Assembly: GCF_003573695.1 (NCBI RefSeq)
Contig: NC_039364.1
Location: 70,018,256-70,082,255 of the forward strand
From: Papaver somniferum
Lineage: Eukaryota > Streptophyta > Magnoliopsida > Ranunculales > Papaveraceae
Length of the DNA stretch: 64,000 nucleotides
Direction of reading: 5' to 3'
The position numbers were made by a program, and so were the translations under genes. This document shows positions 11,655 to 22,904 of the stretch, piece after piece. The notes beneath the pieces were generated by a model, which had not been told where the DNA came from, made no database searches, and saw only the letters and a list, made by a program, of their open reading frames with translations. Each line of letters starts with the position of its first letter. The first letter of the stretch is position 1.

Positions 11655-12775
11655 ACACTAGAAAAAAAAACTAAAACGAAAAGCCCTAAAAGGGAAGGGA
11701 AGTTCTATGCAAACACAAACAAGGCTGACTCCACCACACAAACCTACTGAATTCTAGCAAACAAAAAGCATGATGGCTCCACTTAGATTGTTTCTAGACC
11801 AGCTTCTAATCCTTCGAAAGGGAATTCGTTACAATTTAAGCAAACCCCTCTGGAATCAATCCGAGTCAAAGTAAGTTGAATTGAGGCGAGGGAAGCTCAG
11901 TGGAGCTTTGATACCCAAGGCCTCACCGCTATCACAAGGCGGCGCAGTCACGCATTCAACTCACAGAAACCATCATGAACTTCGAAGTATGCTAAAAGAG
12001 TAACCAATATTTTTCGAACGACTTTCCTACTAAGCTCGTTACCCTATAGGTCTCGTTCTATTCCAAATTTTAAAGCTTAGGTTCGCGTTTGGTTTCGTTT
12101 TCCTAAGGCGGGCAAGAAGAGAACGGTGATGAAATCCGAACCCTTATCTTGTATGGCCAGTCCTTGCCCTTTACTAGGAATTTAAAACAGCCGTTTTCAG
12201 TTCCTCACATATATGCAAACGAAGGAATACAGTAACTCGCTGACAGGGGATTCGCGAGTGTTTCGAAACTTACCTCCCGTTCCAGACGGGGGATGAACCG
12301 TTGTCGTCGACTCGGGCCACAACTCCTATGTTGTGTACGAATCCGAGGGGCCGAGGTGATATCGTAATCACCGTCCTTCTCTGCAAACAGTTTAATATTT
12401 AATCTACCCTTTCGTAGGGTTTAAAAAAATTAATGTCCAAATGTCCAAAGTCCAAAAGTAAGGTCCAAAAAATAAAGTGCAAAAAGAAAAAAAAAATACA
12501 AAATAAAAAGAATTCCTAATACAATCTAATAAAATAACAATCTCTTCTTTTTTTTCTCTCTTTTTCTATAAAATAAAAAAAAATTCTTCTTCTTTAGCTC
12601 CTTTCGCTTTGCCTTTTACTTCAAGTCTTTAAATATTCGCCAAAAGCTTTGGCAAAAATTTCTTTCGCTCCAAATTCCCAAAATCTGAAAGGAAAAAACA
12701 AAAATCCAAAAACGTAAAGAAGAACAAAAAAAACTAAAAAAAAAAATAAATCTAAAAACTCTATCCTGAAGACAA
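11655..12775 (-). other. Athila 5' leader, noncoding
   Basis: About 1.1 kb between PBS and gag ATG with no ORF of note. The part near 12,420-12,770 is A-rich with short homopolymers. Long leaders are usual for Athila elements. Confidence 0.7.
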
Positions 12776-12794
12776 GCCCGCGTCGGCGGCGCCA
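12776..12794 (-). other. Primer binding site, Athila element
   Basis: In element sense TTTTGGCGCCGCCGACG. The TGGCGCCG start matches the 3' end of plant tRNA-Asp, the usual Athila/Tat primer; the match then weakens. It lies about five bases from the 5' LTR end at 12,800. Confidence 0.75.
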
Positions 12795-12799
12795 AAATT

Positions 12800-14321
12800 T
12801 GGTGGTATTTTCAATGATGTTGTAGTAAAGAGTTCGTTGAGGCTTGTGAAGGCAATGAATTATAGACTTAATAGAACTTAAAAATATAGAAAACTTAACT
12901 CAAAATTGATTTCAGGTGATTGGAAAATAACCAAGACACTAGAATCCACTATTACACATGAATGATGTCAAATATTTCATAACTCTAATTATCCTTTTAA
13001 TCCTTTATTTCTTAATCCACAAATAATCAAACATATTCTCAAAAATTAATTGTATCCCCTAAGCATAGATTATCTAACCAAAGCATAACATATCTAATTG
13101 AATCACAACTAATGAAGAAAATTATGTAAACTTTTAAGAACTCTGCAAAAGCAGTGATTGAGTGAATTATAATTAAATATTAGAGAAAATGAAATAGTTA
13201 CCCATTGTTCATGTGTGAATAGCTTCATCCATTGCCTTGGTTACGAGAGAATTAGCCGCTTATCATGTTGGAAACACGCTCAAAAGTTGATTTCATTTAT
13301 GCTCAAAGGGTTACAAATGATGAATAAGGGAGAATTATAATAAAAATCGGGTTTTCAACACTTATAATTGTTGCAAAAACCATTACAAAGAGCCGTTGTT
13401 GTTGCGTTTTTAAGTCTGCCTGTAAACTGCGACCCACAGAATGAGTTGTTGTCACTGTTCAAAAACGACTGCTGGTGCAGGTCCGTTTTTCGTGTTCTTC
13501 AGTTTTGCAGCAGCAGAAATGGCAGCTTTGCAAATTTGATTTTTCGCTCTGTGGTTCTCTTTTTATCTCCCAATCTCTTCGTCTCCCTTCTCTATGATCC
13601 CTTCACCCTATATATACACAACAGCAGCAAAATATCACGCCATAACTCTCACAAATTTTCATTAAACTCGGCAGTGAAGAAAAAATTATGGGAATATTTT
13701 CTTCCCTGTTTTAGCTTCTCACGTGTTTCTACAGCTGCAAAATCTCCTCATTTCTCTTCTTCACGGTCCAGAGTGTTGCTAGAGTCATTATACACGAGCA
13801 GAACACGCATAAATCTTCCAAAACCCGTGAACTATTCTTCTCATGCACGGGCTGCCCTGATTCCTTGTCACGGATTTTCCAGCCAAATTTGATCGAAACA
13901 AACACCCATACCAGCTCTTTTATGACATATCACAACTACCCATGAAGTTTCAGTCCTTTAGTCCACCTAGAGCATCTTCAAATTTCGATTGAAACATTCT
14001 CAGAGAGCTGCCACATTTTTCCCACCAATTTTTAAGTTTCAAATGAAGAAGATGGTGTCCCCCTAACCAGCTGTGGGGTGCGAATAGAAGATGCCTTTTT
14101 GGGATGCCCCTTAGTGATTGAGGTGCCCCTTAACCAAATCTGGGCTCCGTAAAATAAGTGTCCTCCGGGGGTGTTCCGAGTGATTTTTCGAGCCGATTTT
14201 TCCAACAATATTTATTTTCCAAAAATACCTAAAAATACACAAAACACCATAATAAGGACGAAAACGAGTACCAACAATACGAAACATTGAGGACAAATTA
14301 GACACATAAATGCGTCTATCA
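12800..14321 (-). repeat. Athila 5' LTR (right copy), complete
   Basis: Runs in element sense from TGATAGACGC at 14,321 to ...ACCACCA at 12,800, beside the PBS. A minus-strand TATATATA lies at 13,609-13,616 and would drive transcription leftwards. A long plus-strand open frame (13,368-13,892) is broken in the other LTR and is not a gene. Confidence 0.88.
13609..13616 (-). promoter_or_regulatory. Athila LTR TATA box
   Basis: TATATATA on the minus strand, conserved in the other LTR at 4,118-4,125, in the expected position between U3 and R for minus-strand transcription. Confidence 0.6.
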
Positions 14322-14655
14322 TTAAGCAATAAACCTCGTATTGTATTCCTTAATACTATGTCTAACTATAGTTTTCATGCTTCGCAGTTTTGTTTTCAAT
14401 ATGCACGACTTGAAAGATACGTCAGGGAATGAAACAGTTCAAGTCAAATATCACTAACCTCAAGTGGAAGGATGATGTTGTCGTTGTAGCTTTTCACTTC
14501 TTCACTTCTTCAAGTCTTTGCAATACTTATAATGTCTCATATCCTAATACTTTCAAGCTAACCTATACGAAGTTGACTCTAGTACATAATCAAGCGACTC
14601 TTTAAATGAGTTTTGATTCACTAAAATATGACAGTCAATGCTTGGTGGGTTCAAT
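14322..14655 (-). mobile_element. A1 copia 5' LTR, upstream remainder
   Basis: Continues the A1 LTR after the Athila insertion and matches 39,180-39,535 ('gcacgacttgaaagatacg', 'aacctatacgaagttgactc'). It stops at 'gcttggtgggttcaa', about 20 bases short of the expected TGTTAGAGCATA terminus, where it abuts plus-strand LTR sequence. This is a rearrangement joint and not an insertion end. Confidence 0.8.
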
Positions 14656-14882
14656 CAAATCAAACAGTGTTATTAGTTTTCGATTGATTTGATTGACTAA
14701 CGATTATTGAAACTTTGATTGCACCTAGTTTGTTTATTCTTGAGAATATTCTTTTCTGATATAAGATTCACTCAAACTAGATCGAAGTATCGACATGGTC
14801 TTTAGAACTGTTTGTAGATCTAAAGACATCCTGTGATAATCCATTGTTAACAGACTTCGTTTTGTATGTGACTAGGGCTTAA

Positions 14883-14904
14883 GCCATGCCGTAACGGCAC
14901 GGGC
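14883..14904 (-). other. Helitron 3'-terminal hairpin
   Basis: In element sense GCCCGTGCCGT pairs with ACGGCATGGC with one irregular position and almost no loop. It lies 11 bases before the CTAG terminus, the standard Helitron 3' arrangement. Confidence 0.85.
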
Positions 14905-17043
14905 ATAATTTTTATTTGATATGCATTTTCCGAGGTTTGGATATTAAATTTAATAATTATTATTTATCGTGTTACCCTCCTTATTAAAAGTGAATAAAAA
15001 ATTGATTGATATTTCCGGTCCTCAGTCTATAAATCCTTTTTCATGTACCTATATATGATTTATTTCTAGTATGTTTGAAACTTTCACATCTTCTCAAAGA
15101 TTATATTTTTTGAAAGGAATATTTTTGTGTGAAATGCCTTATGGAATCTCTTGGATGGAATCAAATTTTGTTAGCTCTTCATTTTTGTTAACTATAATAT
15201 TATGACTCAACTATTGGCATTATTTTTGCGTTTGTTACCTGAAAATTTGAAATCATGTAAGCATGCCAAGAAAACCTCTTAATAAGGTAAGAAAACAGTC
15301 TTGGTGACAAAATTATAACGGTAAACACGTGTACGTTATCAATAACTTCTTTGCACTATTTTATAGTTGTAAACATGTGTGCAAAAAAAAAAATATATGT
15401 TCTATTTATATAATATATAGTACTGTTTTAAAACCACGATAACGTTGTCACTGATCCACAATAGACTAAAATTCTAAAAATCCATGAAAACAAAGTTGAG
15501 ATAAAATATATTTAGCAGTGTGATCAAATTTTGAGAATATAACGAATAAAACGCAACTCATTCAAGGATAACAATTAGTAATAATATAGCGACTAAGTAT
15601 GAGAAAGTTAGCTTGTGTGGTGAAATGAAATTAAATAGAAAGAAAAATTATGAGCCATAGATTATATCAGGGTGGTTATTTGACCAAGCCATGTAACTTA
15701 GCAGGTGAGTATAAAACTGAATTGTTAAGGCATTTAAATTATACAGACTCGAATGAAGAAAGGGGTGTTTCTAAACACGGGAATATTGGAAGTGTTTTTT
15801 GTTTGGGTAGAATCTTTTGGATGCAACGACTTAAATTAATATCATACGTCTGATATCGAAGATGAAACGAACAGAGTAGCGCTAACAAATTAGTTATCTG
15901 AAGATAATGAGTCCCCTATATGATTGGTAGGACAAAACAATAAAGCATTAGAAAGTTCTATTGTGCTCGCTGGTGCTTTCGCTACATTGAACGCTTTTAG
16001 GAACGCGGGGCACACTGACAGAGCACGAATGAAATTGATGATTTGCAAAACATACAACACATTATAATTCATACAAAGAACAAAATACGTAAGTGGTTAA
16101 CCTTAAGATAAGTTGCTCATTTGGTATAGGATATACGATTTATGATTCTCAATATTCATTTCCACAAGCACTAAGGAACTTTGTTTGGAGTAATCTGAAA
16201 ATGAAGATGGAAAAACAATAAGGAGAAAATAATCAGAATTACAAATGCAAGAGAGTATCAGTAAAAAAGAATAAGAAAAACGATCAGACTAAAAAAAATA
16301 AAAATTAATGGGTTCCAATTTTTAAAAGTTAAACTAAAAAAAATAAAATAAGATAGATAACCATGGAAAAATATGTTTGGGGAAGTGAACTTCATGAAAA
16401 TAATATAATCCATTCAAAAATTGAAAAAAAAACCATCGCATCCCAATTGTGCTTGTCGAAAGCCCCTTGGAACATATAAAATAAGCCATACCATGTTCAA
16501 TGAAATAACAATAATTTTCTTTTTAGTCGTTTGTTCCGATTGATATTCAAAGTCATATAAAAATAAGAAAAGTAAGTAATAATGACCCGGGAGCAAGCAA
16601 AAAAGTGATAGTGATTAATCAAATACCTTCTATTATGGTTGAAGGACTTGAGTGTATTTTATTTTGTCACCGCCCACCGTTGTTCGCCAATAGTTCCCAC
16701 CACCATTCTTGCTGCCGAAACAGCTTCCACCACCACTGTCCATAATGTCGTAATGTTTTTGCCATCTCCACTGCTCACCACCTTCACCACAACAACTACT
16801 CCATTTATATAATTGTTAGCAAATCTAAGCATCAGTTAATAAAAATATAATCTAAACATTAGTTAATAAAAATATTTTTCAATATGACAGTTTTTATGAC
16901 ATAATAAAATATTTATTGTAATAATATAGTGAGACGTTAGTGATATGATAAGTAAATATTGGCAGTTAGATGCATCTCGAATCCCGATCACAACCATCAC
17001 TTGTGAGAAAAAACCACTAATAGTTTATATTGATATAGTTTTT

Positions 17044-17268
17044 TGTAAAATTATTTATTGATGAAATTATGTATTTATTAGATTAATTAAGGAAAATAAC
17101 AATTGAATAAATCATTCATCATGAGCAATTAATGAGACACCAATTAATAAAACATTAATTAATTTATTAATGAAATTATGTATTTATTAGATTATTTAAG
17201 GGAAATAAAATAATAATAAAAAATTCATCATGAGCAATTAATGAGACACCAATTAATAAAACACTAAT
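17044..17268. repeat. Tandem duplication inside the Helitron
   Basis: Two ~110-bp AT-rich units share 'gaaattatgtatttattaga' and 'catgagcaattaatgagaca', followed each time by 'ccaattaataaaaca'. The units differ by small indels, so the duplication is not very recent. Confidence 0.8.
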
Positions 17269-17967
17269 AATAATAACATTAAAGTTGATCAAAGCATTAC
17301 CGTAGATTTATCTTTTCCCTAGACAAATCCTAACCACTCTTTATCTAGGCTGAGTTATCCAAACTGTGCTATGTATTTTAGATTGATCACAAGAGATTCA
17401 AGTGGTGTTGTGCAGGTGTTTATTGAAGATTAAAGAAGATTTGAAGACAAAGAAGGTTTCTTATTTGGTTCTCACATCTTCGGGTGTGCACAAACCTAGA
17501 TCGGCCGGGATCCAACTAGAATCAGATTTATTCGATTGATTAGTTGCTTGAGATCGGCATCACTTTATAGTTTTTTGTTGGAATCTATATCGATTGATTG
17601 CGAATCTAAACTTGGCTACTTTGGTAGTTATTGGATAGATTGATCTAACCATGCAAAGGAGTTTATTAGATTAAACGGAAGAGCCTTTGCATATGACTTG
17701 AGATATATTTATCTTGAAAGAATCGAAAGAGTTGTTACCAAACAGATTTGTTGTTCCTTTACTGTTTGGAATACGATCCAAATGAATTGTTCCAGTGCGT
17801 GCATTAATCGAAGTTGGAAGCGCAAGGATACTGAGAAAACTAAGTGAACTAGGGGTAGTTGCTTGGTCTCAACTATACGAAGTTGGTTTAGATTTTGTAT
17901 AGCGGCTTAATTCTGAGAGTATTCAATTTTGGACTTGGTCCTGAGGTTTTTCTGCATTTGCAGTTTT

Positions 17968-20386
17968 TGAAAAAGCGGGGGTCTAACAACACCAACCAAT
18001 AATTCGATTAGCAATCTGTATGGACTAACTCCGAAATACTTTGCTAGAGAATCAACTAGACAGTCAGACTCAATCTAGATAAAAGTATCTCAAGGAGTTA
18101 ATATCTCTCTCTTGATTTGATTTTTACTTCAAGTTAAAAACAATAGCGAGTCTTTATCAAATACAAGGTATAACTTGGACGGTACCAAAGACCAATGTCC
18201 AAGGATCAATCAATATCAATCAACAACCAAAGGTTGGATTTCCAATTGATGATCACGAACGCACAACCTGTATTATTTCAATTATATAAAATATAATGCG
18301 GAAAACAAATAACACAGACACCAGAAATTTTGTTAACGAGGAAACCGCAAATGCAGAAAAACCCCGGGACCTAGTCCTGATTGAATACACTGTATTAAGC
18401 CGCTACAGACACTATCCTACTCCAAGCTAACTTTGGACTGGACTATAGTTGAACCCCAATCAGTCTCCCACCGATCCAAGGTACAGTTGTACTTCTACGC
18501 CTCTGATCCCAGCAGGATACTACGCACTTCATTCCCATAGTTGATCTCACCCACAACCAAGAGTTGCTGCAACCAAAAATCACATACTTGATAATAAACA
18601 GATTTGTGTCACACAGAAAAGTCTATCAAAGGATAAATCTGTCTCCCACAGATAAACCCTAGGTTTTGTTCCGTCTTAAGATAGAAAATCAAGGTGAACA
18701 GGAACCGATTGATAATCCGGTCTTATATTCCCGAAGAACAACCTAGATTAATATATCACCTCTGTACAATCCTTCCTGAATACACAAGCGGATTGTCGAG
18801 GAATCACAAACAGTGAGACGAAGATGTTTGTGACTTCTTTATCTTGTCTATCAGAGAACTCTCACGATCTCAAGCCAATCAATCGATTGTACTCGTAAGA
18901 TAGAAGATGCAAGATCAGATCACACAACTACGATAAAAGTAGTATCGGTATGGCTTACAATCCCAATGAAGTCTTTAAGTCGTTAACCCGATTTTAGAGA
19001 AGAAAATCAAAGGTTAATGGAGATCGACTCTAGCGGGCGCACTAGTATCACATAGACGTGTGGGGATTAGTTTTGCACAATGCTAGATGTCTCCTTTATG
19101 TAGCCTTCAAATCATGGCTTTGCCTTAGGTACAAAGCAATTCTTATTCACCGTTAGATGAAAACCTGATTTAGATTCAAGCTAATATTTCTCAACCGTTA
19201 GATAGAAAACTTAGCTTGTCACACACACTTGGGTAGACGTTTACTGGGTTTGTGAAAACCGTGCCCAAATGTGTATGTGTATGTTGGTTCAACATAATAA
19301 CCCAAAAGGTTAACTATATGAGCATTTCATATTAACCTTGTTCTTCTTCACCATAACTAGTTCAATTGACTCAAATGAACTAGTTAAAGAGTTGTTCAAT
19401 TGCTATGAGATCTTATGTAACTACACAAGACACAATTGAAACAAAGATGATTCGATTCGATTGAATTGGCTCATGAACATTATAGCCACGGTTTGCATAA
19501 ATCATTCCTTAGTAATTTAATGTTTGATGTTCAGAGCACATCTTTAGATCATAACCTCTTAAGTTCACAAACAAGTTTGCGGACTTAAGTTAATCGGTTG
19601 AGTTTTCCAAACTCAGCAGAAATTCTCGGAAAGAGAACTTCCACCAGTTTGCGGACTGGGTTCGCGGACTTAGCACACAAACGAGTTTTGGAAAATCCAG
19701 CAGAAATTCTCTGTCGAGAACTTCCGACAGTTCGCGGACTGAGTCTGCGGACTAGGTTCGCGGACTTGGCAAGCCAATTTCACAATCCTCCCGATTTCTC
19801 TTGATCAACAAAGTTCGAAAACTTCGGTTCAAAGAATACATGGTTATGTAATCTAAACTCTCATTTCAATCATTGAGACATTCTCAGAGGACGCTATGTA
19901 GCCGTTATTCACAGACCGATTCACGTCAGAGCAATTCTCAAAGTGATTGAAACTTTTCATGACTTTCGTCACTAGGTGAAGATAAACTTGATCAAAGCGA
20001 AACGCTTTACCAACACACGATTTCGATATAAAAGATAAGCAATGAATGCTCAGCTCGAAATGTCAAATGTGTATGATCTAGTCTATATAGCATACGACTT
20101 TTGTGTCATAAGAAGTAGGAGATAGAATAGATAGACTTTTGAGTGATAGATAAGTTCAAGTCTCCAGATACCTTTTTGTTGATGAAGTTCCACGGTTCCT
20201 TGTATAGATCTTCGTCGTTATATGATGAATCGCCATGAAGTCCTTAAGCTCAACTACACTTTTCTATCCTAGTCCGAGACTTAGCTATGTAGGCTAGAAA
20301 TCAAGACTCATAGTTTTGATCACTAACATTGACAAACATGCTTGAGATAGCAACGTATGCGAGGTCGACCGAGCTATGCTCTAAAA
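17968..20386 (-). repeat. B1 3' LTR (left)
   Basis: Plus-strand TGAAAAAGCGGGG to ...GCTCTAAAA. In element sense the start reads TTTTAGAGC instead of TGTTAGAGC as in the right LTR, so the conserved TG terminus is mutated. It contains a cluster of 'gttcgcggact' motifs at about 19,570-19,765. Confidence 0.9.
19570..19765. repeat. GTTCGCGGACT motif cluster in B1 LTR
   Basis: Six close variants of '(t)tcgcggact' are mixed with 'ccagcagaaattctc' blocks. Shorter versions occur at 26,098-26,255 in the right LTR, 42,560-42,755 and 48,765-48,950 in B2, and a diverged form in B3 at 53,320-53,545. Motif number varies between copies. Confidence 0.75.
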
Positions 20387-20399
20387 ATCTCCCCCTTTG
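20387..20399 (-). other. B1 polypurine tract
   Basis: In element sense CAAAGGGGGAGAT directly before the LTR. Additional purine tracts of the same kind occur further inside at 20,693-20,702, 20,731-20,742, 20,791-20,803 and 21,029-21,036. Confidence 0.85.
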
Positions 20400-22223
20400 T
20401 CAATTTTAGTGAAAAAACTATTAATACATATGGAATACAAAAAAGATAAACTTTAGTGGCTCCTATTCCATAGTCTAATCTTCAACGTTCCCTGAAATCT
20501 TCGTCCTTCCAAGTACTCCAATGATCCCAAAGGTTGTAAGTTTAGCATCACCGTTGTTGAAGATCCGTAGCTATAACAATGAGAGAAATCGAGATTCTCG
20601 ATCATTATTATACAGTGTCATAGAATTATTATGTAATATCAAAGTCCAATTGTATCACGACTTTAACAATAATACTACGGTGATATGTATCACTCCCCCT
20701 TAGTCAATACTCCATTTCGATCATGGAAACCACTCCCCCTTACACAATGATCCGAAAACCATATGTATTTGTAGTGTGAACTACATTATTTCTCCCCCTT
20801 TTTGTCAATAAAATTGGAAAAGGTACAAGAACGGGATCATAATGAAATTTCCACAAGAGACATTTCATAGACTAAAAGAAAAATACATACCAACTTAATT
20901 TAGATGCAATCATAAAGCCGAAGCTAAATGCATTAATCAAGGAGTTTTAAGATACAAGATAACCCCTATAAAATTCCACATCCGCACACCCCGCAAGATA
21001 TTACCATTAAGCACAAGTTCAAAAGAACTCTCCCCCATTTTATGTCATTCCCGAAAGAACAACAAGAGCGACCTTAATTTCGAAAGAAAAAAAGGATTTT
21101 TTAATTGGACACCAAAAACCATAAGAATGATTTTCTATATCCAAAGCTCAACCAAATTAATCACAAGTAAACCCATGATTAATTAAATTGAAAACACAAC
21201 TATATCAAACCCCAAAAGTGATCAATTTAATTGAAAGTGCTCAACATAAGTAAACTTACGGAGCTACGACTAAGGTAATCATACGGAGATGACTAACTTA
21301 ATCGTTCACATACTCAACATAAGGAAAACCTTACGGAATATACGACTACATTAACCAATAGAACATGATTAGTATATATGTTCATATACTCAACACATGA
21401 ATTTGTGGAACATATGAAAACTCAACTAGATTAATTACAAGAGAGCCTATAATTAATCTAATTGGAATACAAACAACCAAACTAATCACTGAAGTAGTCA
21501 ATTTAATTATTTTGGGCTCAACATAAGAGTACTTATGTAACCCCGACTAAGTTCATCATAGAATATGACAACCTTAACCGTACATGTACTCGACATAAGA
21601 AAGAAAACTTATGGAGTACAAACTAAATAACCAAACTGGTTGATTAATTTAGTTCTTAATGCTCGACATATAGCATCTTATGGAACAACCAACAAGCCAA
21701 TAAGAATAATCGACTTAGTTGTATCTTGCTCAACATAAGACACTCAATGGAGCCTTCACGGTAAAACATAACAATATGGATCAATGAAGATCAATACCGT
21801 GGATAACATACAAGGATCTATTCTATTTTCCATCATAACGATATAATAGACTTTATCATTGTCAAACAAAAGATATCATCCTATTTTCCATCAAATACAT
21901 GATTGCATAGGCATAACTTTTGTAATTGTCAAAAGTTTATTCGTCCTTTCATCAATACGAATACTAATTCATGAACGACTTTAATTTTTACCGTAATATG
22001 GGACCTTCAAGTTCACAGACGTAAACAATACATATCTCATAAAAATTGCAATATCATAAAGATCAATACTGCAATAACATCATCCTACAAATATTTTTAG
22101 AATTTAATACCAATAAACCTAAAAAATAACACAAGAAGATGAAAACAAAAATAGTTGTGTGTAGTCACAATCCGCTATTCAACGCACTAGTTATTCTTAC
22201 AACTAATCCAAAAAGAAGACATC
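20400..22223 (-). other. B1 3' noncoding region with hairpin array
   Basis: No ORF is supported. At 21,240-21,755 seven units start 'ctc(a/g)acat' and contain a small inverted repeat such as ACATAAG-AGTA-CTTATGT, TAAGG-AAAA-CCTTA, CACA-TGAATT-TGTG or CATAAG-N8-CTTATG. The stem sequence changes between units while pairing is kept. A matching array lies in B2 (44,219-44,665) and one unit in B3 (55,025-55,055). Function is unknown; the array may act as RNA in packaging, export or 3' processing (inference). Confidence 0.7.
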
Positions 22224-22581
22224 CTAGGCGACAATGCCTTTGAGAAATTCAGCATCATTCCCGAACTCCTTGTTGTCAATAGCCATTGGAACATACGATT
22301 CGCTAAGATAGGAGTTTATATCAACGAACTGTCTTGGCTGATTATGTCGTACCAGGGCTCTCTGAATTTCTAAGGACTTTGACACAAAAGCCTTTATTTC
22401 ACGAATCTCCTTTCTTACTTCCTTCAACTCATCAAGAACATCGGAAAACTTCTGAGAGTTAGAAGGCACAACCTTTGGCTTTCTTGTATTCCTCCTTTTT
22501 CTTTTCAAGGATGGAGTTGCAGGAGATTTTTTTTTCCTTGATTGAAGATTTAACAATCATGTTGACATCTTTTCTCTCCAT
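22224..22581 (-). pseudogene. B1 ORF2: small basic coiled-coil protein
   Basis: From ATG at 22,581 (KDVNMIVKSS) with a frameshift at the T9 run 22,527-22,535, then open to 22,224. A basic stretch (LKRKRRNTRKPK, NLS-like) precedes a heptad-like helix (FSDVLDELKEVRKEIREIK), then LEIQRALVRHNQ and a conserved acidic tail (YVPMAIDNKEFGND). B3 at 55,416-55,799 encodes the same protein with many changes at both base and residue level. It sits where Sireviruses carry an env-like or extra ORF. I know no function; DNA or RNA binding with self-association is a guess. Confidence 0.65.
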
Positions 22582-22904
22582 AGACACGATGCTTTGAGAA
22601 CAGTTATAACCAACTGATTTTTGTGGATGGAATTCACAATCTCATTAAACAGTCTTGAGATACAAAGAATATCGAGGAAAAAGGAATGTAGGGTTCGAAA
22701 CCTATAAACAGGTTCGTGGTCGTTCAACTCTAAACCTTATAAAGATTAGAATTGTCGATAATAACCCTTTCTTTTATTTGATAGACAGAAAACAACAAAC
22801 CTAAGAAAACACCCTTTTCTAAAGCTTGTACGTTCATGATCTTGTCTCTTTTGAACAGGCACATGAGACAAGATTTTCCAAACAACACAATTAATTTGTG
22901 TTGT

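Larger units (their letters stand above)
3372..14321 (-). mobile_element. Athila-type Ty3/gypsy retrotransposon, nested and decayed
   Basis: Two direct LTRs (3,372-4,832 and 12,800-14,321) bound an interior with PBS, gag, protease, RT, RNase H, integrase and PPT in that order on the minus strand. Athila affinity rests on the gag blocks LRLFPFSLKDKAKSWL and CPHHGLEK, a DLGAS (not DSGA) protease site, PVILGRPFLAT and the RT block VCIDYRKLNKVTRKDHFPLP. Pol is spread over several frames, so the copy is inactive. It sits inside the A1 LTR. The left end has lost about 70 bp of LTR together with about 220 bp of host LTR, so no target-site duplication can be read. Confidence 0.93.
14872..17382 (-). 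mobile_element. Non-autonomous Helitron, 2,511 bp, minus orientation
   Basis: In element sense it begins TCTAAAATACATAGC (17,382) and ends with a GC-rich hairpin, 11 more bases and CTAG (14,872). It sits between A (14,871) and T (17,383), the Helitron target. Removing it restores 'gtatgtga' + 'ttgatcacaag', which is the uninterrupted sequence of the related LTR near 51,940-51,955. No Rep/helicase motif is visible, so it is non-autonomous. The interior is AT-rich; small ORFs (15,650-15,853 plus; 15,890-16,072 minus) are unrecognised. A CAC/ACC-rich, coding-like stretch at 16,670-16,800 might be a captured fragment. Confidence 0.88.

Noticed and set aside
13368..13892. 174-codon plus-strand open frame
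   Set aside because: Lies wholly in the Athila 5' LTR; the same frame is broken in the other LTR (3,955-4,224), and it opposes the element's own transcription.
19598..19804. ORFs rich in 'RTxFADLA' repeats in B LTRs (also 26,114-26,326 and 42,502-42,765)
   Set aside because: They are translations of the GTTCGCGGACT motif array in LTRs, read on either strand, and are not conserved between copies.
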